From an uncultured Bacteroidia bacterium (GTDB lineage: Bacteria > Bacteroidota > Bacteroidia > Bacteroidales > UBA932), in contig CACXHM010000038.1 of assembly GCA_902767465.1 (NCBI GenBank), positions 1 to 16,811 on the forward strand: 16,811 bases of DNA, in the 5' to 3' direction. Of this stretch, positions 1-7,111 are shown piece by piece (the first letter of the stretch is position 1; every line of letters begins with the position of its first letter). The position numbers and the translations under genes are program-made. The notes below the pieces were generated by a model that did not search any database, was not told the origin of the DNA, and saw nothing but the letters and a program-made list of their open reading frames with translations.

Positions 1-72
<72 letters not shown>

Positions 73-83
73 GTATTGGACTG

Positions 84-115
84 CAAAGGTAGTAAGATTT
101 TTTTTAAATCCAAAA
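84..115 (-). promoter_or_regulatory. Promoter of tRNA-fMet
   Basis: On the minus strand, TTTTG (115-111) is followed by a 19-nt spacer and TACCTTTG (91-84). This fits the Bacteroidetes primary sigma factor consensus TTTG-N19/21-TAnnTTTG. The tRNA begins 11 nt further on, which is the expected distance for a tRNA with little or no leader. Confidence 0.8.
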
Positions 116-264
116 TCCTAATGGTCATTACGCGATGACTATTTCCGTCAACAGCCTTCGGCAACATAACGGTCAAGGATACGTTCGCCACCACTCCCTG
201 ATCATGGACCTTTTTTCGTAAAGGAACGGGTGTTTTTCGTATTTTATGATTTTTGCCCGACTAT

Positions 265-1218
265 TTATTTGAAGATCGAGTCCGGGACTTCTCCTGTCCA
301 GCTGAGTGGCTGATCTACTCCGAACAGTTTCAGGACTGTAGTGGCCGTATTCACCGTATTGTTGGCTTCAGTTATGCTGAATCCCTGTTTTATTCCAGGC
401 CCTGCAATCACCCACGGCACTATCATTTCCTCTACGCTTACTCCTCCATGGCCGTGTCCTATCCCGCCGTGGTCGGTTACAAAGAAAATGTGGGTATCTT
501 CCAGGATGCCCTGCTCCTTCATCCGTTCGAACAGCCACCCCACTTGTTCGTCGCCTTCTTCAATGGATTTGATATATTCCGGTGACATCCATTCATACTT
601 GTGTCCGGCATGGTCGGTATGTACTGTATAAAGGAACATGAACCACGGATTGTCCGCGTTCTCTTCCATGAACTTGCCGGCTCTTTCGTAGAGAGGAAGA
701 TACTCGTCTTTGGAGGCAAAAAGGGTATCATCCAGGAATTTTTGGTTGTAAGGAACAATGAGCTGTTTCCAGTTCCAGTAAAATGCTGTCTTGATTCCCG
801 GAACATTATCTTTCAACACCTTGAAAACAGAGGGGAAATAGCCGTCCGCATCGGCCTCCACCGGAGGGAGTTTTGCAGTGTCGAGGGTCCATTTGTTCCC
901 GTTTACCCCGTGAATCTCCGGTCCCGACCCTGTAAGGATGCTGGTAAAATTGGGCAATGTCATCGATGGCATGACGTCGCGAGTGGTCATTGAAGCGGCC
1001 CCTCGGGCTATAAGTGCGTCAATATTTGGTGTATGAGCCTGCCGGAGACCGTCCGGACGGATACCGTCGAAAGCTATGATCAAGACTCTTTTTGCCTTAT
1101 GCAAGGATTTTTTGTTCTTTCTCGGGAAAGCTCCCGCTGGGACCGGATCAAGAATTCCGCTTGCTGCAACTCCTGCGGCAAGGCCGATTTTACAAAAAGT
1201 TCTTCTGGAAATTGCCAT
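265..1218 (-). CDS. Tat-exported alkaline phosphatase superfamily phosphodiesterase
   Basis: This 317-aa protein belongs to the type I phosphodiesterase/nucleotide pyrophosphatase branch of the alkaline phosphatase superfamily, whose members hydrolyse phosphate mono- or diesters with two metal ions. Visible active-site residues follow the family order: Asp51 (AFDGIRPDG), nucleophile Thr87 (PSMTLPNFTS), Asp202 and His206 (TDHAGH), Asp249 and His250 (VTDHGG), and a further His in GHGHGG (255-259). The N-terminus has a twin-arginine motif SRRTFCK (4-10), a hydrophobic stretch and AGA near residue 30, so export by Tat is likely. The ATG lies 5 nt after the hisS stop, making it the last gene of the proS operon. 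The substrate is not evident. The family call is firm; the exact activity is inferred. Confidence 0.9.
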   Translation of the reverse strand: MAISRRTFCKIGLAAGVAASGILDPVPAGAFPRKNKKSLHKAKRVLIIAFDGIRPDGLRQAHTPNIDALIARGAASMTTRDVMPSMTLPNFTSILTGSGPEIHGVNGNKWTLDTAKLPPVEADADGYFPSVFKVLKDNVPGIKTAFYWNWKQLIVPYNQKFLDDTLFASKDEYLPLYERAGKFMEENADNPWFMFLYTVHTDHAGHKYEWMSPEYIKSIEEGDEQVGWLFERMKEQGILEDTHIFFVTDHGGIGHGHGGVSVEEMIVPWVIAGPGIKQGFSITEANNTVNTATTVLKLFGVDQPLSWTGEVPDSIFK

Positions 1219-1223
1219 GATTC

Positions 1224-2630
1224 TTATAATTGTAACAGGGCTTTTATTCCAGCGATATCCGTTTTGTCAAATATTTTTTGCTCCCCTGTAGCAAGGTTCT
1301 TTATCTGCACTGTTCCTGCCGCTGCTTCATCGGCCCCTGTAATTGAGAGGAAAGGGATGGACTTGCGGTCGGCGTAGTCAAACTGTTTTTTGAGTTTGCT
1401 GCTTTCGGGATATATTTCGACTGCAACCCCTTCAGCACGAAGCGCAGCAGCCACAGGCAGAACATAGCGCACCTCAGCTTCGCCCATATTCGCAAACAGC
1501 AAAGTGGTGGTTGACCGAAGCCCGGCAGGGAATTTGTCCAGACCTTTCAGCACGTCGTAGATACGGTCGGCTCCAAAGGAAATGCCCACTCCTGACATGT
1601 CGGGGAGGCCGAATATGCCGGTGAGATTATCGTAACGTCCGCCACCGCATATGCTGCCTATCTGCCAGTCGAGGGCCTTGACTTCGAAGATGGCACATGT
1701 GTAATAGTTGAGCCCGCGGGCAAGGGAAAGGTCGAGATCGGTGCTCACCGCAACCCCTGCTGCGTCTATCAGTGTAAAAAGTTCTTCAAGCTCATCCAGC
1801 CCGGCAAGTCCTGTCTGTGAACTGATTCCCGAGGCGGATGCCCCTCCGAACAGGGCCCGCATGGCGGCAATCTTTTCCTGAACCGTCCCGCTCAGTGCAA
1901 GGATCTGTTCCACGACCGCGACTGCAGAATCGGAAAGGCCTTTGCCGGACATTTCCTCCTTAACTGCGTCGAGCCCCACCTTGTCGAGTTTGTCAATGGC
2001 AACGGTAATGTCCACAACCTTGTCGGGAGCTCCACAGATTTCGGCAAGGCCGGTGAGCACTTTGCGGTTGTTGATTTTCAATGCCACCCTCACGTCAAGC
2101 AGTGCGAACACCTTGTCTACTATCTGCACCAGTTCCAGTTCATTCAGCTGGGATCGGGACCCGATGACATCGACGTCGCACTGGTAGAATTCGCGATAAC
2201 GTCCCTTCTGCGGACGGTCCGCCCTCCACACCGGCTGGATCTGAAAGCGTTTGAACGGGAATGAAATTTCGTTTTGATGCTGCACCACATAACGGGCGAA
2301 AGGCACGGTGAGGTCGTAGCGCAGCCCTTTGTCACAAAGGTGCTTGGAAAGCAGGGGAGCGTTGAATGCGCCGTCTTCCCCGCGGAATGACTCGAAATCC
2401 GTTCCGGTGAAAGGGTCTCCGGAATTCAGCACCCGGAAGAGCAGTTTGTCCCCTTCATCTCCGTACTTGCCGAGTAATGTGGAGAGATTCTCCATCGAAG
2501 GCGTCTCTATCTGAGCATATCCGAAGGTGCGGAATACGCTTTTGATGGTATCAAAAATATAATTGCGTTCAGCTGTTTCCTGTTGCGAGAAATCCCGCAT
2601 TCCCTTGGGGATGGACGGTTTGTTTGCCAT
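1224..2630 (-). CDS. hisS: Histidyl-tRNA synthetase
   Basis: Class II aminoacyl-tRNA synthetase that charges tRNA-His in the cytoplasm. The 468-aa protein shows the N-terminal GMRDF (10-14), motif 2 with WRADRPQKGRYREF (135-148), the histidine-specific ARGLNYYT (304-311), GGGRYDNL (329-336), and a C-terminal anticodon-binding domain from about residue 370. The frame is open for 14 more codons upstream (to 2672), but that extension overlaps tilS and has no family likeness. The ATG giving MANKPSIPKG is therefore preferred, 14 nt after the tilS stop. No clear Shine-Dalgarno sequence is present, as is usual in Bacteroidetes. The gene is co-transcribed with proS and tilS. Length and motifs are complete. 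Confidence 0.97.
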   Translation of the reverse strand: MANKPSIPKGMRDFSQQETAERNYIFDTIKSVFRTFGYAQIETPSMENLSTLLGKYGDEGDKLLFRVLNSGDPFTGTDFESFRGEDGAFNAPLLSKHLCDKGLRYDLTVPFARYVVQHQNEISFPFKRFQIQPVWRADRPQKGRYREFYQCDVDVIGSRSQLNELELVQIVDKVFALLDVRVALKINNRKVLTGLAEICGAPDKVVDITVAIDKLDKVGLDAVKEEMSGKGLSDSAVAVVEQILALSGTVQEKIAAMRALFGGASASGISSQTGLAGLDELEELFTLIDAAGVAVSTDLDLSLARGLNYYTCAIFEVKALDWQIGSICGGGRYDNLTGIFGLPDMSGVGISFGADRIYDVLKGLDKFPAGLRSTTTLLFANMGEAEVRYVLPVAAALRAEGVAVEIYPESSKLKKQFDYADRKSIPFLSITGADEAAAGTVQIKNLATGEQKIFDKTDIAGIKALLQL

Positions 2631-2644
2631 ATTGCAAAAAATGT

Positions 2645-3529
2645 CTATTTGTGAGAGATAACAAGTTTCCATCCGGCTTTGCCGGTAACCACTCCATGGC
2701 GTCCTTCAAATACCTTTCCTGCGAGATGCCTTCCGGATGTCAGCAATTCCCATAAATTATCGAGTGCCGTTTCGGTGAGCCCTGCCGGCTCCACCAGGCG
2801 GAACAATACATAGCGCGGATGTTTGAGAGCGAGCAGATTCTTGACCGAAACCACTCCATCCCTGCATACTGAATCCCGGACGCTCAAAAAATAATCATTG
2901 GCCACATCATCCACCTGACAAATATGATCCATCGTTCTCTGCATGGCGTCCAGAAAGGATGGGTTCATTTCCTTGAGCACGGGTATCACTTCGGCACGCA
3001 GTCTGTTGCGCTTGTAAGCGGAAGATGTGTTGGTACTGTCTTCGCGCCACCGCAGGCCCCGCTCTGCCATCCACTTGCGGATGTCGGAACGGGGGATCCG
3101 CAGAATCGGACGCACTATTCTTCCGCGGTTTCCCATTCCTCTAAGGCCTTTGGTACCGGTGGAACGGAGTAAGTTTATAAAGAATGTCTCGGCATTGTCG
3201 TCGGCGTTGTGAGCGATGGCGACGCAGTCGAATCCGTTTTGCGCACATAGTTCTTCGAACCAGCGATACCGAAGTTCGCGGGCAGCCATTTCAATGCTCA
3301 GTCCCCCGGACTTTGCGAAGTCTGCGGTGTCAAAACGTTTTACAAAAATTGGTATCGATTTTTGCCCGCACCAGTCCCGCACAAAGGCTTCATCCCCGTC
3401 GGATTCCTCGCCTCTGAGACCGAAATTGCAGTGGGCAACAGCGAAAGAGGCCCCCGGAAAAAGTTCGGGAGCCCTTTCGGCCATATACATCGAGTCGATG
3501 CCGCCGCTGAGTGCAAGCAGCACCTTCAT
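2645..3529 (-). CDS. tilS: tRNA(Ile)-lysidine synthase, short form
   Basis: TilS uses ATP and lysine to convert cytidine 34 of tRNA-Ile(CAU) to lysidine, changing its decoding from AUG to AUA. The 294-aa protein has the PP-loop SGGIDS (8-13), HCNFGLRGEESDGDE (33-47), AHNADDNAET (106-115) and REDSTN (162-167). These form the catalytic N-terminal domain, followed by a helical middle part to about residue 290. It stops there, whereas typical TilS proteins run to about 430 aa with a C-terminal tRNA-binding domain. hisS begins 14 nt downstream, so there is no room for the missing part. The ATG at 3529 shares its A with the TGA of the upstream gene (TGATG), suggesting translational coupling; a GTG one codon earlier is the alternative start. 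Confidence 0.93.
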   Translation of the reverse strand: MKVLLALSGGIDSMYMAERAPELFPGASFAVAHCNFGLRGEESDGDEAFVRDWCGQKSIPIFVKRFDTADFAKSGGLSIEMAARELRYRWFEELCAQNGFDCVAIAHNADDNAETFFINLLRSTGTKGLRGMGNRGRIVRPILRIPRSDIRKWMAERGLRWREDSTNTSSAYKRNRLRAEVIPVLKEMNPSFLDAMQRTMDHICQVDDVANDYFLSVRDSVCRDGVVSVKNLLALKHPRYVLFRLVEPAGLTETALDNLWELLTSGRHLAGKVFEGRHGVVTGKAGWKLVISHK

Positions 3530-4539
3530 CACTTCTTGCTCTTGATGGTGTAGGAGAATCCTATTTCAAAGAATTCCTTGAACTGGATGGTGCGGAAACC
3601 GGCCGGATGATCTTCATTGGTGATGATGATGGTGTCATCGTAGATAAGGTTGGTAGAGAAGGTCATGGTGAAGAACTTGGCCATCTTCCAGAACACTTTG
3701 TTGTCCCAGTTTACGCGGAGATTCTGCGGATTCTTGAGATAGTTGGAGAATAGGACGAGCTGTGTGGTGTACTTGAGGTTGTCGTTGATGGTAAAGTTGG
3801 CATCGGCCTTGACCTGCGCACCAAGTTCGAAACGGGAACTCTTGTATGTGACCCCGTCATCTTCCAGTTCCATTCCGTATGCCTTGCGAAGTTCGGGATT
3901 GTCAACTATGACAAAACCTCCGGTAACAGGAGCAACGTTGAGTGAGAACCATGCCCAGGGAGTCCACAGGAGACCGAGACCGAGAGAGGCGTAGGCAGGG
4001 GAGAACAGACCGCTCTTGAGGGTTCGGGCCGCTTTCCAGTCGGCAACCGAAGGATTGGGAACTGAGGGGGTGCCGTAGGTGTAGTTGTTGTCGATCTGTG
4101 TCTTGAAGTCGAAGTTTGCCGAATAGCTCAAATGCTGGATGGGAGTCTCCAAACCCCATTTCGATTCAAAATAGATGCGGTCCTTAACTTTCTGCAGGAT
4201 AGGTTTGTCCTTGGAATAAAGGAAACCATAGTCAATCTGCAGGCGGTTGTTCCACAGCATCTTGCCCTTTGCATAGTTGGCATTGGCATCAACATAACCT
4301 GTCATGGTGTAATTGTTGGCACCGCCGGATGCCCAGTTCCATAGGGCCGTCTGTGCAAAGTTGAGATTTGTCATGAGAGATTTTGTCCAATAGACGGGCT
4401 TGGGCTGGGCGACCTCTTCCTGAGGTGCCTCGGCAATGGCTGCTGCTGCATCGGCCGCGGCCTTTTGTACGTCTTCTTGGGAATAAGCCGCTATGCCCAG
4501 CGTGGTGAGTGCGGCAAGAGAAAGTATAATTTTTTTCAT
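3529..4539 (-). CDS. DUF3078 family outer-membrane protein
   Basis: A 336-aa protein of the Bacteroidetes family DUF3078, whose function is unknown. It starts with a Sec signal peptide (MKKIILSLAALTTLGIAAYS, cleavage probably near residue 20). An Ala/Glu-rich linker follows (about 22-45), then the family pattern YWTKSLMTNLNFAQTALWNW and ASGGANNYTMTGYVDANANY. The rest has many alternating aromatic and polar residues, as in a beta-barrel or other beta-rich outer-membrane protein. The ATG is 10 nt after the proS stop and the TGA overlaps the tilS start, so the gene sits in the middle of a translation-related operon. No enzymatic motif is visible. Family assignment rests on my recall of the conserved WxxGG-type N-terminal pattern. 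Confidence 0.85.
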   Translation of the reverse strand: MKKIILSLAALTTLGIAAYSQEDVQKAAADAAAAIAEAPQEEVAQPKPVYWTKSLMTNLNFAQTALWNWASGGANNYTMTGYVDANANYAKGKMLWNNRLQIDYGFLYSKDKPILQKVKDRIYFESKWGLETPIQHLSYSANFDFKTQIDNNYTYGTPSVPNPSVADWKAARTLKSGLFSPAYASLGLGLLWTPWAWFSLNVAPVTGGFVIVDNPELRKAYGMELEDDGVTYKSSRFELGAQVKADANFTINDNLKYTTQLVLFSNYLKNPQNLRVNWDNKVFWKMAKFFTMTFSTNLIYDDTIIITNEDHPAGFRTIQFKEFFEIGFSYTIKSKK

Positions 4540-4549
4540 ATCTATTTGA

Positions 4550-6028
4550 TTAATATGCTATTGCAAAAACAACCCTGCGGGATGAAGGCTTCCCTGAATA
4601 AATGTCGCGTCCTTCTTCTTCGCAAACGCAGCTGTCAACAGGAATGCAGCGGATGGTAGCCTTGGTTTCGTCCTTTATGGCCTGTTCGGTTTCAGTAGTG
4701 CCGTCCCAGTGGCAGAGCAGGAATCCGCCCTTCTGGATTTCAGTCTTGAACTCCTCCCAGTCATCGCATTTGCGGATGTGAGAATTCCGGAAAGCGAGCG
4801 CTTTGTCGTAGATGTTCTTCTGCACCTTCGCGAGTATGTCCTCTATAAATGCATCCACACCTTCGAGGCTGACGGTCTCTTTCTCGAGGGTATCGCGGCG
4901 GGCCACTTCCACGGTGCCGGCTGCAAGGTCGCGGGCTCCGAGGGCAACACGCACCGGAACTCCCTTTACCTCCCATTCGGCGAACTTGAAACCGGGACGA
5001 AGTGTGTCGCGGTCATCAATCTTGACGCTGATGCCTTTAGCTTCAAGGGCTTTCTTTATTGTTTCGAACTGTCCGAGCACGGCCGAACGCTCCTCGTCGG
5101 TCTTGTAGATAGGCACCATGACAACCTGGATGGGGGCGAGCACCGGAGGCAGAACGAGTCCGTTGTCGTCGCTGTGGGCCATGATGAGGGCTCCCATCAA
5201 GCGGGTGCTGACACCCCAGGAAGTGGCCCATACGTACTGCAGGCCACCATCTTTGTCGGCAAACTGCACGTCGAAGCTCTTGGCGAAATTCTGCCCGAGG
5301 AAGTGGGACGTGCCGGCCTGGAGGGCCTTTCCGTCCTGCATCATGGCTTCGATGGTGAGGGTGTCGAGGGCACCGGCAAAGCGTTCGTTGGGGCTCTTGT
5401 GTCCCACTATTACCGGCAGCGCCATGGTCTCCCTGGCAAATTTAGCATACACTTCCACCATCTGCTTTGCCTTTGCCTCCGCCTCTTCCGCGGTGGCATG
5501 GGCGGTGTGCCCCTCCTGCCACAGGAATTCCGCGGTGCGGAGGAACGGCCTTGTGCGCATCTCCCACCTTACCACGTTGCACCACTGGTTGCAGAGTATG
5601 GGCAGGTCCCTCCAGGATTTGATCCAGTTCTTGTCAACGCTCCAGATGATAGTTTCGGAAGTAGGGCGGACGATGAGCTCTTCTTCAAGTTTCGCATCGG
5701 GATCCACTACCACTCCCTTTCCGTCGGGGTTGTTCATGAGACGGTGATGGGTAACCACCGCACATTCCTTTGCGACTCCTGCCACGTGCTCTGCCTCGCG
5801 GCTGAAGAAAGATTTGGGGATGAACAGGGGGAAATATGCGTTCTGCACACCTGTTTCCTTGAATGCCTTGTCCAGGACAGACTGCATTTTTTCCCATATT
5901 GCGTAGCCGTATGGTTTGATGACCATGCAGCCGCGCACTGCCGACTGTTCGGCAAGGTCTGCCTTTACCACTATGTCGTTATACCACTGTGAATAATTCT
6001 CCTGTCGGGGTGTAATTTCTTTTGCCAT
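4550..6028 (-). CDS. proS: Prolyl-tRNA synthetase (archaeal/eukaryotic-type)
   Basis: Class II synthetase that charges tRNA-Pro. The 492-aa protein has RPTSET (121-126), motif 2 with RWEMRTRPFLRTAEFLWQEG (154-173) and motif 3 around SWGVSTRLMGALIMAHSDD (270-288). It then has an anticodon-binding domain (about 300-400) and a Cys-containing C-terminal domain (C421, C439, C461, C467, C469) ending in Tyr492. The terminal Tyr and the absence of the editing insertion domain mark the archaeal/eukaryotic-like type common in Bacteroidetes. The open frame extends 62 codons upstream to 6214, but that stretch crosses the intergenic promoter and the divergent gene and is not family-like, so MAKEITPRQ is the start. 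It is the first gene of a five-gene operon. Confidence 0.97.
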   Translation of the reverse strand: MAKEITPRQENYSQWYNDIVVKADLAEQSAVRGCMVIKPYGYAIWEKMQSVLDKAFKETGVQNAYFPLFIPKSFFSREAEHVAGVAKECAVVTHHRLMNNPDGKGVVVDPDAKLEEELIVRPTSETIIWSVDKNWIKSWRDLPILCNQWCNVVRWEMRTRPFLRTAEFLWQEGHTAHATAEEAEAKAKQMVEVYAKFARETMALPVIVGHKSPNERFAGALDTLTIEAMMQDGKALQAGTSHFLGQNFAKSFDVQFADKDGGLQYVWATSWGVSTRLMGALIMAHSDDNGLVLPPVLAPIQVVMVPIYKTDEERSAVLGQFETIKKALEAKGISVKIDDRDTLRPGFKFAEWEVKGVPVRVALGARDLAAGTVEVARRDTLEKETVSLEGVDAFIEDILAKVQKNIYDKALAFRNSHIRKCDDWEEFKTEIQKGGFLLCHWDGTTETEQAIKDETKATIRCIPVDSCVCEEEGRDIYSGKPSSRRVVFAIAY

Positions 6029-6097
6029 AAAAAACTTTAGAAAAATCAGCGCTTTTTTTCGATATTTGCATCTATTAATAAACGGAACTAATGCCGT

Positions 6098-6112
6098 CCG
6101 TCTTTTAGACGG
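6098..6112. other. Short perfect hairpin in the divergent promoter region
   Basis: CCGTCT-TTT-AGACGG is a 6-bp perfect inverted repeat with a 3-nt loop. It lies just inside the predicted start of the proS operon transcript, between proS and the divergent lipoprotein gene. No T-tract follows on either strand, so it is not an ordinary terminator. It could protect the 5' end of the mRNA or be an operator; neither can be shown here. Confidence 0.4.
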
Positions 6113-6114
6113 TG

Positions 6115-6122
6115 CAAATATA
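6115..6122 (-). promoter_or_regulatory. proS: Probable -7 box of the proS operon
   Basis: The minus strand reads TATATTTG, an exact match to the Bacteroidetes TAnnTTTG box, about 87 nt upstream of the proS ATG. A clear -33 element at the right spacing was not found, so the call rests on the -7 box and on its position ahead of a compact operon. Confidence 0.5.
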
Positions 6123-6130
6123 CAAATTTT

Positions 6131-6137
6131 AAAGGAG
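6131..6137 (+). promoter_or_regulatory. Strong Shine-Dalgarno site of the Trp/Tyr-rich lipoprotein gene
   Basis: AAAGGAG lies 8 nt before the ATG at 6146. Most starts in this window lack such a site, so this gene may be translated more efficiently than its neighbours. It also supports the choice of ATG. Confidence 0.6.
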
Positions 6138-6145
6138 ATTGGATT

Positions 6146-7084
6146 ATGGCAAGAAGACTGACACTGATGGTGGCGATGGCACTGCTCGCTGTGTCCTGCG
6201 GTGTGAACGGGCAATATGCTTCTTCACAGCGTTTCCAGGATGGCATTTACTATAAAGGCTTCGACAAGGATATGCAGAAGGTGGAGCCTCTCAGTGAAGA
6301 AGATTTCCAGCGTCTTGCTGCCGAGCAGATACGTCGCGAACAGAACAATCAGGGCAGGCGTGATACCCTGGTTGTTGTCTATGATGATTTCTACAGTCCT
6401 CATTTCGGCTGGTACGGAGGATGGCGTCATGGCTGGTATGGCGGCTGGCGCTATGGTTGGGGCGGCTGGTACGACCCTTGGTACAGTCCCTGGTACAGTT
6501 CCTGGTATGGTCCTTGGTACAGTTCATGGTACGACCCCTGGTACAGTCCGTGGTACGGAGGCTGGTATGGCGGATACTGGGGATGGTACGATCCATGGTA
6601 CGGTCCTTATTATTCCCCTTATTGGGGCGGCTGGCACAGCGTCTGGCGTGACAACAATTATCATTATTCAGGAACCACCCGTTCTGCGCTCAAGGGCGGC
6701 AACAATGTGAATAGCCGCGGGATGGGCAGTGTGGGTTCGTATTCCGGTTCGAGAAGCGGATCTTTGGTTTATCGCGGCGGAGCTTCTACCCGCAGCGGTG
6801 TGTCAGGATCTTCTTCAACTTCCAGGTCCGGATCCGGGTACTCCCGCAGCGGCGGCACAAGTTACAGCCGCAGCAGTTCATCATCCTCGTCCGCTTCCCG
6901 CAGCGGCGGCACAAGCTACAGCCGCAGCAGCTCTTCGTCCTCTTCCTATTCGCGCAGCAGCGGAAGTTACACCGGAGGCGGGGCCCGCAGCAGCGGTTCC
7001 TATGGCGGAGGAGGTGGAAGCCACAGCAGCGGTGGCGGCAGCAGTCACAGCAGTGGAGGCGGTGGAGGCCGTAGCGGAAGGTAG
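6146..7084 (+). CDS. Trp/Tyr-rich and Ser/Gly-rich putative lipoprotein
   Basis: A 312-aa low-complexity protein of unknown function. The N-terminus has charged residues, a hydrophobic stretch and a lipobox-like LAVSC with Cys18, so it is probably lipidated and surface or periplasmic. Residues 24-85 look like ordinary sequence. Residues 88-163 are dominated by WYxP-type tetrapeptides (WYDP, WYSP, WYSS, WYGP). Residues 190-312 are almost only Ser, Gly, Arg and Tyr, with an 18-residue duplication. There are no catalytic motifs. Similar Trp/Tyr- and Ser-rich proteins occur in Bacteroidetes as hypothetical proteins. It is divergent from proS and 27 nt upstream of a FadL-type porin. A structural or surface-adhesive role is possible but is only inference. 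Confidence 0.8.
   Translation: MARRLTLMVAMALLAVSCGVNGQYASSQRFQDGIYYKGFDKDMQKVEPLSEEDFQRLAAEQIRREQNNQGRRDTLVVVYDDFYSPHFGWYGGWRHGWYGGWRYGWGGWYDPWYSPWYSSWYGPWYSSWYDPWYSPWYGGWYGGYWGWYDPWYGPYYSPYWGGWHSVWRDNNYHYSGTTRSALKGGNNVNSRGMGSVGSYSGSRSGSLVYRGGASTRSGVSGSSSTSRSGSGYSRSGGTSYSRSSSSSSSASRSGGTSYSRSSSSSSSYSRSSGSYTGGGARSSGSYGGGGGSHSSGGGSSHSSGGGGGRSGR
6467..6562 (+). repeat. 12-bp tandem repeat encoding WYxx tetrapeptides
   Basis: Eight consecutive, exactly phased 12-bp units begin TGGTAC or TGGTAT, each coding for Trp-Tyr plus two variable residues. The repeat keeps the frame, and codon 3-4 variation gives DP, SP, SS, GP or GG. Copy number could vary by slippage without breaking the gene. Confidence 0.85.
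6845..6952 (+). repeat. 54-bp direct duplication in the Ser-rich tail
   Basis: Two adjacent 54-bp copies (6845-6898 and 6899-6952) each start CGCAGCGGCGGCACAAG and encode RSGGTSYSRSSSSSSS plus two residues. Differences are mostly in Ser codons. The frame is kept. Confidence 0.8.
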
Positions 7085-7111
7085 CCTGTTTATTTAAATG
7101 AATTGAGAGTT

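Noticed and set aside
186..240. Intrinsic terminator after the phosphodiesterase gene
   Set aside because: A short CCTTT/AAAGG hairpin is present, but on the gene's strand no T-tract follows it, so I cannot support a terminator.
4709..5992. 427-aa open frame on the plus strand opposite proS
   Set aside because: It lies entirely within the well-supported proS gene and has no recognisable motifs; it is a shadow frame.
6029..6214. 62-codon extension of proS
   Set aside because: It crosses the promoter, a hairpin and the divergent lipoprotein start, and has no likeness to ProRS.
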